Source: Sphingomonas dokdonensis
Lineage (GTDB): Bacteria; Pseudomonadota; Alphaproteobacteria; Sphingomonadales; Sphingomonadaceae
NCBI RefSeq assembly: GCF_002197685.1
Contig: NZ_NBBI01000003.1
Span: forward strand, 372,001 to 436,000
Reading direction: 5' to 3'
Length of the DNA: 64,000 nucleotides
Shown piece by piece: positions 28,003-36,250 of this stretch (its first letter is position 1; each line of letters begins with the position of its first letter). A program made the position numbers and the translations under genes. The notes below the pieces were generated by a model that did not search any database, was not told the DNA's origin, and was given only the letters and a program-made list of their open reading frames with translations.

Positions 28003-29620
28003 GTCCTCTCGCCCCACCTTGCAACAGGTTGCACGGCACCTCTATCGGCGGGGGAACAGTTATGAGTTTCGGAAGGTTATCCCGCCCCGTGCACAGGCCG
28101 CATTCAACGGCAGAAAGACGTTCTCAAAGAGCTTCGGCGACGTAAGCCGCCGCGAGGCAGAGCATCTGGCCGCCGAGTGCAAGAGGTACTGCGACCGCCT
28201 GATCGCCGGATCATCGAATCACCCTGACCCCACAGCACGCATCGCCTCATTTCGCGTGGAGGGAAGAGTACCCGATCGCGAAGAGATCGACCGGGCCGTC
28301 CGCACTTGGCTGATGGATCAAGAAAGGCGCGCGACCGAAACCACGCTTGACAGTGGTACGGCCAAACAGCGGGTTAAGGAACTCGCCCTCGTCGCCGAAA
28401 TCACTCCTGTCCACCTGCGCGAGGATCGACGTGACTCCCTTCTCGCAACACGCTGGATTGCAGAGGCGCTTGCGGCCGAGCGGCAGTGGGTGCTGCCGCC
28501 CGACGATCCCTTGATGGATCACCTCCATGATCGGGTCGGCCGCGCTCAACGCGAACTTGCTGTCCGGCTCAAGGCTGAACTTAACTATGAGGATCGGCCA
28601 GCGCCGACGCACCCGACCTTCGATCAGCGGGCGTTTGACGAGGACCAGAAGGCTGCACCGGCCCACGCGAAGGCTCCCGTGCCCGTGATGGACCTCTTTG
28701 CCGGCTATCTCGCGGAGCGTAAGCCCGCGCCCAAGACGGAGAAGAAGTGGCGAACGGCGCTTACCTCGCTGCTCACTCACCTCGGACACGACGATGCGGG
28801 TCGGATCACGGCGGATGACATCATCACATGGAAGGGCGCGCTCTTAGCGCCGGGCAACGCAAAGAAGGCGCCGAACCCGGCAACTGTGAAGAATGGTTAT
28901 CTCGGCCCCGTTAAGACCGTGCTGGGGTGGGCGCACGAGAACAAGAAGATCGTGGCCAATCCGGCTGCGGGCGTGACAGTGCGCGTGCCTCGCCGCGTGA
29001 TCAACCGCGCCGAGCGCGGGTACAGCGAGGAGGAAGCGAAGCTCGTGCTTAGGGCGGCTCTCGCAATCAACTTAGAGGAAGATGCTTCCCGGTTGGCGTT
29101 CGCGCGGCGATGGCTGCCGTGGCTGTGTGCATATACTGGCGCGCGCATCACCGAGATGGCGCAACTTCGGCATGGCGATGTGCATCGTACGCGGGATGGC
29201 ATATTCTATGTCACGGTCCGGCCGGATGCCGGATCGGTGAAAAGCGGCAAGGCGCGCCACGTAGTACTGCACGCGCATCTGGTGGAGCAGGGCTTTCCGG
29301 AGGCAATCAGGCGCCTGACAGGGCCTCTGTTCTACGACCCGTCTCGCAAGCGGGAGGGGTCAACCGGGAACTCGCAGGCGCAGAAGGTTGGAGATCGCGT
29401 TGCCCGGTGGGTGCGCGGGCTTGGAGTTACGGACCCCGAGCTTCAGCCGAACCATGGTTGGCGGCATGCCTTCATCTCTAACGCGCGCGGAAAGATAGAT
29501 GGGGATGTGCGTCGCGCCATCACGGGCCACTCCGGCAAGGATGAGCATGACGAGTATGGGAACGTGTCGCTACAGGCCATGCACGAGGCGTTAAAGCGAT
29601 TTCCCCGCTACCGCGCTTGA
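27974..29620 (+). CDS. Tyrosine recombinase / island integrase
   Basis: 548 residues in the longest frame. The N-terminal region HLYRRGNSYEFRKVIPP is a DUF6538-type domain common in such integrases. A SAM-like core-binding domain follows near residue 230-320. The catalytic domain has Arg391 (YTGARITEM), His494 and Arg497 (HGWRH), His519 (ITGHSG) and the nucleophile Tyr528 (DEYGN). It lies directly beside its tRNA target, the usual arrangement. The start is uncertain: ATG/GTG codons lie in a 12-bp repeat at 27974-27998 and a TTG at 28019 is also possible. Confidence 0.95.
   Translation: MCAAMCAAKTSSRPTLQQVARHLYRRGNSYEFRKVIPPRAQAAFNGRKTFSKSFGDVSRREAEHLAAECKRYCDRLIAGSSNHPDPTARIASFRVEGRVPDREEIDRAVRTWLMDQERRATETTLDSGTAKQRVKELALVAEITPVHLREDRRDSLLATRWIAEALAAERQWVLPPDDPLMDHLHDRVGRAQRELAVRLKAELNYEDRPAPTHPTFDQRAFDEDQKAAPAHAKAPVPVMDLFAGYLAERKPAPKTEKKWRTALTSLLTHLGHDDAGRITADDIITWKGALLAPGNAKKAPNPATVKNGYLGPVKTVLGWAHENKKIVANPAAGVTVRVPRRVINRAERGYSEEEAKLVLRAALAINLEEDASRLAFARRWLPWLCAYTGARITEMAQLRHGDVHRTRDGIFYVTVRPDAGSVKSGKARHVVLHAHLVEQGFPEAIRRLTGPLFYDPSRKREGSTGNSQAQKVGDRVARWVRGLGVTDPELQPNHGWRHAFISNARGKIDGDVRRAITGHSGKDEHDEYGNVSLQAMHEALKRFPRYRA
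28019..28033. repeat. Copy of the TTGCAAC/GTTGCA dyad (imperfect)
   Basis: TTGCAACAGGTTGCA lies in the first codons of the integrase frame. It is one of six related dyads in the island (others at 29656, 41153, 41185, 41599 and 43647). Confidence 0.6.
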
Positions 29621-29625
29621 GTTCT

Positions 29626-29649
29626 CCCCCTTAAGAGGGGGCATTTTTT
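29626..29649 (+). terminator. Integrase terminator
   Basis: CCCCCT and AGGGGG form a 6-bp stem with a TAAG loop, followed by CA and TTTTTT, five bases after the integrase stop. A textbook intrinsic terminator. Confidence 0.88.
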
Positions 29650-29655
29650 GCCATT

Positions 29656-29671
29656 TTGCAACCGGTTGCAA
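29656..29671. repeat. Perfect 16-bp palindrome TTGCAACCGGTTGCAA
   Basis: A perfect dyad between the converging integrase and XRE-regulator genes, about 20 bases from the regulator stop. It is the best copy of a motif found repeatedly in the island. The XRE regulator is the obvious candidate to bind it, but this is inference. Confidence 0.75.
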
Positions 29672-29690
29672 CGGCGGGCCGATGACGTGC

Positions 29691-30020
29691 TTAACGTGAA
29701 GGCGCACGGCGAAGCAGACGTGCAGCCACCTCCAGCCATTCGACCTGCTTGCGGCTGAACCCATCGGTCTCCGCGACCAGCCGCTCTCTGCCGTCGGTCG
29801 CCTCATCACCGAAGCCGGCGAACAGCTTCGCCACGCTCACTTTTAGTGCCCGACTTAGCGCCTCCAGCGTGTCGAAGGACGGTGATCGGGCAGCACGCTC
29901 GATGCGACGTATCCATTCTTCGGAGGTGCCCGCCGTCTCGGCAAGTTGGGCCTGCGACAACCCGCGCTCCACGCGCAGGCGCTTCACCTGCTGGCCAAAG
30001 TAGATGCCGAGTTGCCCCAT
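29691..30020 (-). CDS. XRE-family HTH regulator
   Basis: 109 residues starting MGQLGIYFGQQVKRLRVERG, with a Cro/CI-type helix-turn-helix (LSQAQLAETAGTSEEWIRRIERA) in the N-terminal half and a short helical C-terminus (FSRKQVEWLEVAARLL). Likely a small dimeric repressor of island genes. ATG 30020 gives the usual N-terminus; the frame is open to 30095 without homology. Convergent with the integrase and divergent from the small exported protein. Confidence 0.88.
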   Translation of the reverse strand: MGQLGIYFGQQVKRLRVERGLSQAQLAETAGTSEEWIRRIERAARSPSFDTLEALSRALKVSVAKLFAGFGDEATDGRERLVAETDGFSRKQVEWLEVAARLLRRAPSR

Positions 30021-30141
30021 GCCGTTGCTTTGGGCTGCGGCCCGACGGCCGCGAAGGAACGACCTATGCCGCTTGGCGGAACAACTCGTTAACAACTACC
30101 CAGCGCGCAGTAGGCGACACGGCAGACCGAGGGGGGAAGTC

Positions 30142-30300
30142 ATGCCAGTAAACCACCGCGTAGGAACAACTTTCTTGGCTGTGGCGGCGATCCTGGCTGC
30201 CGGCGCACCCGTCGCTTTCGCGCAGGCTGCGGCACCCGCCCCGTATATGCTGGCCGCGCAGGAGCCGATTGCCGAAGCCAAGCGGGTATTCGGTTCCTGA
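30142..30300 (+). CDS. Small exported protein, unknown
   Basis: 52 residues: a clear signal peptide (TTFLAVAAILAAGAPVAFAQ) and only about 24 mature residues (APYMLAAQEPIAEAKRVF). GAGGGGGGAAG lies just before the ATG. It precedes the exopolysaccharide genes by 30 bases. It may be a truncated remnant of a longer exported protein or a genuine small protein; sequence alone does not decide. Confidence 0.55.
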   Translation: MPVNHRVGTTFLAVAAILAAGAPVAFAQAAAPAPYMLAAQEPIAEAKRVFGS

Positions 30301-30330
30301 AGATCACCCGGGGCGCCAAAGGAGGGGGGC

Positions 30331-31513
30331 ATGTAGTTCACCATATCCGAGATTTTCTCGTCACAGGAATGGCTGCGGCCGGTTGAGGCAGTAAAGGCGC
30401 CGATCGAGGACAAGCGCGGACTTCGCCTGCGCTTCTACGTCGCGCTGCTGGTCGGCGATCTCCTGTGGCTGGCGATCGGATTTGCGGCCGAGCGCACCAT
30501 CGCGGCCGCGCGCCGTCATCATCTTCACCTGCTCGGCCGCACTGCTGCTGGTCACCCGCAGCGTCATCGGCCCGTGGAGCGACCGCATCTTTCAGGGTTC
30601 GGCGCTCAGCCGGATGCTCATCATCGACAGGGTGAACATTCCCCTGCCCGACGGGTTGAAGATTGTGTTGAGCGAACCCGTCGATTCGGCCGAAACGACC
30701 ATCCACCCGCTCGCGCTCGACCGGCTCGCACGACAGGTAAAGGGCATCGACGAGGTGTTCGTCGCCTGCCCACCCTCGCGCCGCGCCAATTGGTCCACCG
30801 TGCTGAAGGGCAGCAGCGTCACCTCGCAACTCCTGATCCCAGAACTGGATACGATCGGGGTCATCGGCAACAAGCATTTCGCCGGCATCGCTACCGTGCT
30901 GGTGTCGGCAGGCAGCCTGCAATTGCGCGAACGCATCCTGAAGCGGCCGTTCGATCTCATCATCGCGGTGCGGGAGACGGTCTTCCTGCTGCCGCTGTTC
31001 GTGGTGGTCGCCATTGCGGTGAAGATGGACAGCCCCGGCCCGGTTTTCTTCGTCCATAACCGCGTGGGAGAGGGCAATCACCTGTTCGCCATGTTCAAGT
31101 TCCGCAGCATGCGTCAGGCGCTCAACGATAATGACGGCAACGTTTCCACCGCGCGCGACGACGTGCGCGTAACGCGGATCGGCAAGTTCATCCGCGCCAC
31201 CGACATCGGCGAACTGCCGCAGCTATTGAACATCCTGCGCGGCCACATGAGCTTCGTCGGTCCTCGCCCGCATGCCATCGGGTCGCTGGCCGGCGACAAG
31301 CTGTTTTGGGAAGTCGATCAGCGATACCACCACCGCCACGTCTGCAAGCCGGGCCTCACCGGCCTTGCCCAGGTCCGCGGTTTTCGCGGCGCGCGATGAT
31401 CTGGCAACCGCCTCGACGCCGACCTGGAGTATGTCAACGGCTGGAGCCTGATGCGCGACGTGATGATCCTGTTCGCCACGTTGAAGGCGGTCGTCCACCG
31501 CAACGCGTATTGA
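30331..31513 (+). pseudogene. Undecaprenyl-phosphate sugar phosphotransferase, broken
   Basis: The gene that should start polysaccharide assembly by moving a sugar phosphate to undecaprenyl phosphate. The C-terminal catalytic domain is clear: RPFDLIIAVRE, DSPGPVFFVHNRVGEG, FKFRSMR, RIGKFIRATDIGELPQLLN, GHMSFVGPRPHA, KPGLTGLAQVRGFRG. Three lesions are visible. Codon 2 after a well-placed ATG (30331, GGAGGGGGG upstream) is TAG. The frame shifts by one between about 30480 and 30540. A TGA at 31397-31399 interrupts the end, after which the same frame continues NRLDADLEYVNGWSLM to 31513. An intact product is unlikely unless the sequence has errors. Confidence 0.85.
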
Positions 31514-31840
31514 CGCTCTCTCTCTGTCATTCCAGCCTTGTGACGGGACATACCGTTTCGCAAATTCGTTCGCTCAGAGCGGGATCAATTCCTCCAGGAT
31601 CAAACGGGATACACAAGCACGCGGTGATCTGATTCAACCTGCCGGCTGGTGAGGAGGCTAGAGCGATCTGCACCCGCTGGCTCGCAAATCAGAAAAAACG
31701 ATTGAAAAAGGGATTAGGGTGGAGATTCGGCTGAACCTTGGCTGGCGTTGTGCATCGAGCGGCCGTAATTGGCTCGCGGCAACGCAAGCCAGGGTTATGG
31801 AAGTCGGCGCACGTCTGATGGCAGACCACTTGGCCGGTCA
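31514..31840. other. Gene-free stretch between sugar-transferase remnant and GH10 gene
   Basis: No credible ORF on either strand. Base composition is lower in GC than the flanks, with short A/T runs (AAAAAACG, TTGAAAAAGGG) near 31693-31711. It probably holds the promoter of the GH10-wzx run. Confidence 0.6.
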
Positions 31841-31861
31841 GAATATCGCATTGCGATATTC
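31841..31861. promoter_or_regulatory. Perfect 21-bp palindrome before the GH10 gene
   Basis: Arms GAATATCGCA and TGCGATATTC flank a single T, a perfect dyad ending 23 bases before the GH10 ATG. Its position and symmetry suit a dimeric regulator. The following bases contain GATTTTTGATT, so an intrinsic terminator for anything upstream is an alternative. Confidence 0.6.
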
Positions 31862-31884
31862 GCCTGATTTTTGATTGAGTGATC

Positions 31885-32970
31885 ATGGACGGGTTAGGCA
31901 GACAATTGCATGGTACGGACAATCAGGTGCGACGGCGAGACATGCTTGTCGGCCTGCCGATTTTTGCGTCCTCGCTATTGGCCTTCGATCATGCCCAGAG
32001 TGTCGGCGCCACCACGCGCGAGCGATTTGCCGGTAAGCCGAAGCTCGGCACGGCGGTCCGCAAGGAGGACGTGGCCGATCAAGCGATCGCCCGGATCATC
32101 GCGGACAATTTCTCGATCGTCTCCCCGGAACGCGATCTGAAGATGTCAGTGACATGGCCGAACAGGTCCAAATACGATTTTAGCGGGTTCGACACGATCT
32201 ACCGGTTTGCGCAGCGCACAGGCCTGCGCGTCAGGGGCCATACCCTGATATGGCATAATTCGGTGCCGGGCTGGTCGCGGGCGGCCGTGTCTGTCTCGCG
32301 GCCGCAGATGTATCGCCTCATCGAAGGCTATGCCGGCGCGCTCGGGCGGTATGCGTTCTGCAGTTGGGATGTCGTCAACGAGGCGCTGGCCGACGCTTCC
32401 GGCAAAGGTGACCTGCGCGACAGCTTCTGGCTCAGGTCACTTGGCGAGAATTACATCGCCGAGATATTCGCCATCGCCAGGAGCATCCATCCGAGCACGC
32501 CGCTCATCTACAACGATTATGGGCTGGAATTTGGCGGATTCAAGCAGCAGGCGGCGTTGCGTTTGCTGCGCCGGCTGGTCGACAAGGGTGTCCCTATCTC
32601 CGGGCTCGGACTGCAATCGCACTTGTTCGCCAGGGACAATCCGGCGTTTCCCAGCCTCTGGCGCTTTGTCGAGAATGTCACGGCCTTGGGCATCGGTATC
32701 TACATCACCGAACTTGATATATCGTCGAAATACGTCGCCGATCACCGCAACGACGAGGATATCGATCTGGCGACCGAACGAACCCTGAATGCCTATCTCT
32801 CATGTTTTGCCGGCGCACGGATCCGGGAGATCACCACCTGGGGCGTGACCGATCGCCATAGCTGGCTGAATCCTCAGGGGCATCTCCGCCAGCGGCCGCT
32901 GCCGTTCGACGCCAACGGCCGCCCGAAAAGAATGTGGACAGCCATTGAGAATCTTGCGGTGGACCGATGA
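31885..32970 (+). CDS. GH10 glycoside hydrolase (endo-beta-1,4-xylanase family), exported
   Basis: 361 residues. An N-terminal twin-arginine-like leader (VRRRDMLVGLPIFASSLLAF) suggests export. The GH10 barrel has the acid/base Glu166 in WDVVNEALAD and nucleophile Glu276 in YITELDIS, plus GHTLIWHNSVP and YNDYGLE. Within a polysaccharide cluster it more likely trims or releases the island-encoded polymer than digests plant xylan. It overlaps the next gene by 4 bases (ATGA). ATG 31885 is preferred to GTG 31879. Confidence 0.9.
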   Translation: MDGLGRQLHGTDNQVRRRDMLVGLPIFASSLLAFDHAQSVGATTRERFAGKPKLGTAVRKEDVADQAIARIIADNFSIVSPERDLKMSVTWPNRSKYDFSGFDTIYRFAQRTGLRVRGHTLIWHNSVPGWSRAAVSVSRPQMYRLIEGYAGALGRYAFCSWDVVNEALADASGKGDLRDSFWLRSLGENYIAEIFAIARSIHPSTPLIYNDYGLEFGGFKQQAALRLLRRLVDKGVPISGLGLQSHLFARDNPAFPSLWRFVENVTALGIGIYITELDISSKYVADHRNDEDIDLATERTLNAYLSCFAGARIREITTWGVTDRHSWLNPQGHLRQRPLPFDANGRPKRMWTAIENLAVDR

Positions 32971-34529
32971 CGCGCCACTCGCACAACATTCCAAAGCGGC
33001 GCACGCTGGCGACCTTCGGTCAGGGCCAACGACGCGAAACCCTGTTCTGGGCGATCAGCTCGGGCGTGGCCGTCTTTCTCGCGATGCTGATGTTGTCGCT
33101 GTTCGGCGCCATTTCCTATGTCATCATCGTCCCCGCCCTGATCGGCCTGACGTTCGCCAAGCCGCAGTTCGCGTTGATCGTCATATTCTGTGCGATCTAC
33201 TTTCAGTCGATCATGATCTCATTCCTGATGCAGCTTGGATCGGACGAAGGTGCGATCCAGGCGTCGCAGGCCTTTTCTTTCATCGCCCTGACGATCATGG
33301 CGCTGTGCGCGCTCGCCGTACTAGTGACGCGGAAGAAGAATAAAATCCCGGTTCTTGGCAGACGATCCAACCTGATCCTGCCATCCTTTCTCTGTCTCGG
33401 CGTGGTCGCGCTTTACGCCGCCCTCGGCCTGACCAGCGCATCGGTGGCAAGCGTCGCCTCTTATGTTCGTCTATATTGCCTGCTGCCGTTTGGGATATTC
33501 ATCGCGCTGGCCTTCGCCCGACGCTTTAACACCGCCTTCCTGTGCGATGTCTGCATCTATTTCACTCTTGTCGCGCTTGCGCTGGGCGCGCTGGAGATCG
33601 CCTTTCCACGCGAATTCTATACTTATTCCAATATGGTGCCTTACGTCGTCACGAAATATTCGGATGACGTGCAGTTGCGTGATGTCGATGATCTGATGCG
33701 CATCGCGACGCGTTCGTTTCTCAATCTTTCGTCTCAGTTCGCGCTCGATTTGAAGTTCGTACGCCCCTACGGCCCAACGATCCACTCGATCACCTTCGCC
33801 TATGTCGTCACTTTCGGCGCGGCGATCGCGATCGTCAGGCGACAGTGGCTCGCCCTGGCGCTGTGTTTCCCGATGCTGATCTTCATCGGATCGAAGGGCG
33901 TGCTGGTGCTCGTGCTGTGCTTGCTGATGATAGACTTCGTTTCACGCGGCGTGTCCCGCCGTATGGTGCCGTGGGTCTTCGCGATCCTGATGATCGCCTA
34001 TGTCGTGATTACCCTCGCTTATGGTGCGGCGACCGCCGACTATCATTACCTGGGGCTGCGCGGCGGCATTGTCGGCTTCTTCGAGCGACCGTGGGGTCAT
34101 GGAGTCGGGGTCGGCGGTAATCTCTCGGATCTCGGCCGTTCTGATGCGCGCGACTTCCAGGAATTCGCGCGATCGGGTGCCTCGGATTTCGCGCTGGAAA
34201 GTGGCTTTGCCGTCGCGCTATATCAAATGGGCGTACTCGGCCTGATCTTCTTCTTTCTCTGGTATCGGGTCGGCCGAATGCTCCTGCAACGGTCGCACGA
34301 CAGAAGCCTGAACCTGGCCGACCGGCGGACATGCCTTATCGTCGGCCATGGATTGCTCATCCTCATCGTCACATCGATCTTTCAGGAGGAAACGTTGTCG
34401 CCAGCCTCGCTTGGCATGTGGTCGATTCTGGCCGTCTCGATCTTGATCACGACGCGACAAGAGACCTCGATAGCGTCTGCGGGGCGGATCGATGCCGAAC
34501 CCGTTCCCGCTAGTCTATCGAAACGCTAA
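32967..34529 (+). CDS. O-antigen ligase/polymerase-like membrane protein (Wzy-like)
   Basis: 520 residues with about a dozen hydrophobic segments (for example AISYVIIVPALIGLTF, LALCFPMLIFIGSKGVLVLV, VTSIF near the end) and a large loop containing GHGVGVGGNLSDLGR, as in the Wzy/WaaL family. Expected to polymerise repeat units at the periplasmic face of the inner membrane. Coupled to the GH10 gene by an ATGA overlap and followed 5 bases later by the WecB/TagA gene. Confidence 0.82.
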   Translation: MTRHSHNIPKRRTLATFGQGQRRETLFWAISSGVAVFLAMLMLSLFGAISYVIIVPALIGLTFAKPQFALIVIFCAIYFQSIMISFLMQLGSDEGAIQASQAFSFIALTIMALCALAVLVTRKKNKIPVLGRRSNLILPSFLCLGVVALYAALGLTSASVASVASYVRLYCLLPFGIFIALAFARRFNTAFLCDVCIYFTLVALALGALEIAFPREFYTYSNMVPYVVTKYSDDVQLRDVDDLMRIATRSFLNLSSQFALDLKFVRPYGPTIHSITFAYVVTFGAAIAIVRRQWLALALCFPMLIFIGSKGVLVLVLCLLMIDFVSRGVSRRMVPWVFAILMIAYVVITLAYGAATADYHYLGLRGGIVGFFERPWGHGVGVGGNLSDLGRSDARDFQEFARSGASDFALESGFAVALYQMGVLGLIFFFLWYRVGRMLLQRSHDRSLNLADRRTCLIVGHGLLILIVTSIFQEETLSPASLGMWSILAVSILITTRQETSIASAGRIDAEPVPASLSKR

Positions 34530-34534
34530 GCCCG

Positions 34535-35296
34535 ATGAACAAGATCGTGCTCGGCGGATTGCCGATCGTCCACACCACGCGCGGTGCGTTTGCGCGCCAG
34601 ATGATCGCCGACTGCCTGAACCGGGTTGGGGGACCCGCTAAAGTGTCCTTCTCGTGCAACGGCTATGTCGTGGCAAAGGCGAATATAGATCAGGCCTATG
34701 CTCGGCTACTTGCGGAGGCCGATTATATCGATGCGGACGGGATGCCGCTCGTGTTCGCGTCGAAGGTCAAATATGCGACGCCGTTGCCCGAACGGATCGC
34801 GACTACGGATTTCTTCCATGATGCGGCCGAGCAGGCCGCCAGCCATGGCGTTTCCTTCTTCCTGCTCGGCGGCACGCCCGACGTGAACGAGGCGGTAGCG
34901 ACGGCGATCCGCGCACGCCACCCTGCGCTGTGCCTTGCAGGCCGCCACCACGGCTATTTCAAGCCGGCAGACGAAGCCGGTATCTTTGCGCAGATCACCG
35001 CCTCGGGCGCCGACGTAGTCTGGGTCGGCATGGGCACGCCGCGGCAGGAAGCGCTCGCGCTGCGCATTCGCGACTCGCTGATCGGGCCGGGCTGGATCAA
35101 GACGTGCGGCGGACTGTTCGACCATATCATCGAGGCGCATCCACGCGCGCCGGACTGGATGCAGTCGCGTGGCTTGGAATGGCTTTATCGCATGTATCGC
35201 GAGCCGCGGCGCCTCGGCTGGCGATACATTTGGTCGTCGCCGCTTGCCGCCTATTTCCTGCACGCGCGCTCCGCGCCAGACAAAGGCATCGTATGA
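34535..35296 (+). CDS. WecB/TagA/CpsF family glycosyltransferase
   Basis: 253 residues of the GT26 family (WecG, TagA, GumM). Seen: VSFSCNGYVVAKAN, DGMPLVFASK, FFLLGGTPDVNEAVA and VWVGMGTPRQE. These enzymes add a sugar to a lipid-linked acceptor at the cytoplasmic membrane. It is the only conventional glycosyltransferase in the island, too few for a typical repeat unit, so the cluster is incomplete or depends on genes elsewhere. Overlaps the next gene by 4 bases. Confidence 0.9.
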   Translation: MNKIVLGGLPIVHTTRGAFARQMIADCLNRVGGPAKVSFSCNGYVVAKANIDQAYARLLAEADYIDADGMPLVFASKVKYATPLPERIATTDFFHDAAEQAASHGVSFFLLGGTPDVNEAVATAIRARHPALCLAGRHHGYFKPADEAGIFAQITASGADVVWVGMGTPRQEALALRIRDSLIGPGWIKTCGGLFDHIIEAHPRAPDWMQSRGLEWLYRMYREPRRLGWRYIWSSPLAAYFLHARSAPDKGIV

Positions 35297-36210
35297 CAAC
35301 GACATTCACCATGGACAATGCTGCGCTCAAGATGCGGCTGCGCGATCTCAAGGTGCCGATCGGACCTCGCCCGGTTGTCTATATCGACCTGCCGGTGCAC
35401 CTGAACGTCGGCGATCTGCTTATTAATGCCGGCGCGGAGCAACTGTTCCACGATCTCGGCATGACCGTTGACCTTCGGCTGACCCTGTTCGATGCTGATC
35501 GGCTGGCGTCGGCGATCAGGCCGGAGCATGTGATCGTGCTGCACGGCGGCGGCAATTTCGGCGACATCTGGCCCCGCCACCAGATGCTGCGTGAGCGGTT
35601 CATCGCGCGTTTTCCGAACAACCGGATCATCGTCTTCCCGCAATCGGTGCATTATAACGACGCCAAAGCAGCCGAGGCGGCCGGCGCGGTCCTGCGACAG
35701 CATCGCGATCTGCATGTATTCGTGCGCGATCACGAATCGCGCGACTATCTGCGCGATACGATGGCGATCGATGCGGAGCTGATGCCGGATACCGCCCATC
35801 AATTGTTCGGTACGCTGCCACAGGGAGCTGCGGCCCGCGACGGTCGCCTGCTGTTCCTGCGCCGCGACAAGGAAGCCAGCGATGTGACCGGGGGCGGGCA
35901 CATCGACTGGGACGATCTGGTGACCACCGCGGACAAGGCTATCTGCGGCCTTGCTCGCGCCGCCTTCCGCGGCTCGATCAATCCGACGACGCAGGCGCTC
36001 ATCTGCAAGGGCTGGTATGCGCGACGTGACGATCTGATCGCCCGTTCCAGCCGCTATTTCGATCGCTACGCGCTCGTCGAGACATCGCGCCTGCACGGGG
36101 CGATCCTGGCGCAGCTGCTCGGAGTGCCGGTGGTGCCGCGCGACAATTATTACGGCAAGATCCATCGCTACATGAACGCCTGGCAGCCGGAGGCGCTGGC
36201 GGCCAAATGA
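35293..36210 (+). CDS. Polysaccharide pyruvyl transferase family protein
   Basis: 305 residues of PF04230. Seen: HLNVGDLLINAGAEQLF, VLHGGGNFGDIWPRHQ, IIVFPQSVHY, and near the C-terminus ETSRLHGAILAQLLGVPVV. These enzymes add pyruvate ketals from phosphoenolpyruvate to sugars of exopolysaccharides. ATG 35293 overlaps the preceding TGA; the open frame upstream of it is coding of the WecB gene in another phase. Confidence 0.9.
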   Translation: MTTTFTMDNAALKMRLRDLKVPIGPRPVVYIDLPVHLNVGDLLINAGAEQLFHDLGMTVDLRLTLFDADRLASAIRPEHVIVLHGGGNFGDIWPRHQMLRERFIARFPNNRIIVFPQSVHYNDAKAAEAAGAVLRQHRDLHVFVRDHESRDYLRDTMAIDAELMPDTAHQLFGTLPQGAAARDGRLLFLRRDKEASDVTGGGHIDWDDLVTTADKAICGLARAAFRGSINPTTQALICKGWYARRDDLIARSSRYFDRYALVETSRLHGAILAQLLGVPVVPRDNYYGKIHRYMNAWQPEALAAK

Positions 36211-36250
36211 CAATGCCGCGCGACACCGCATCGAGCCTACGCGAGGCAGC

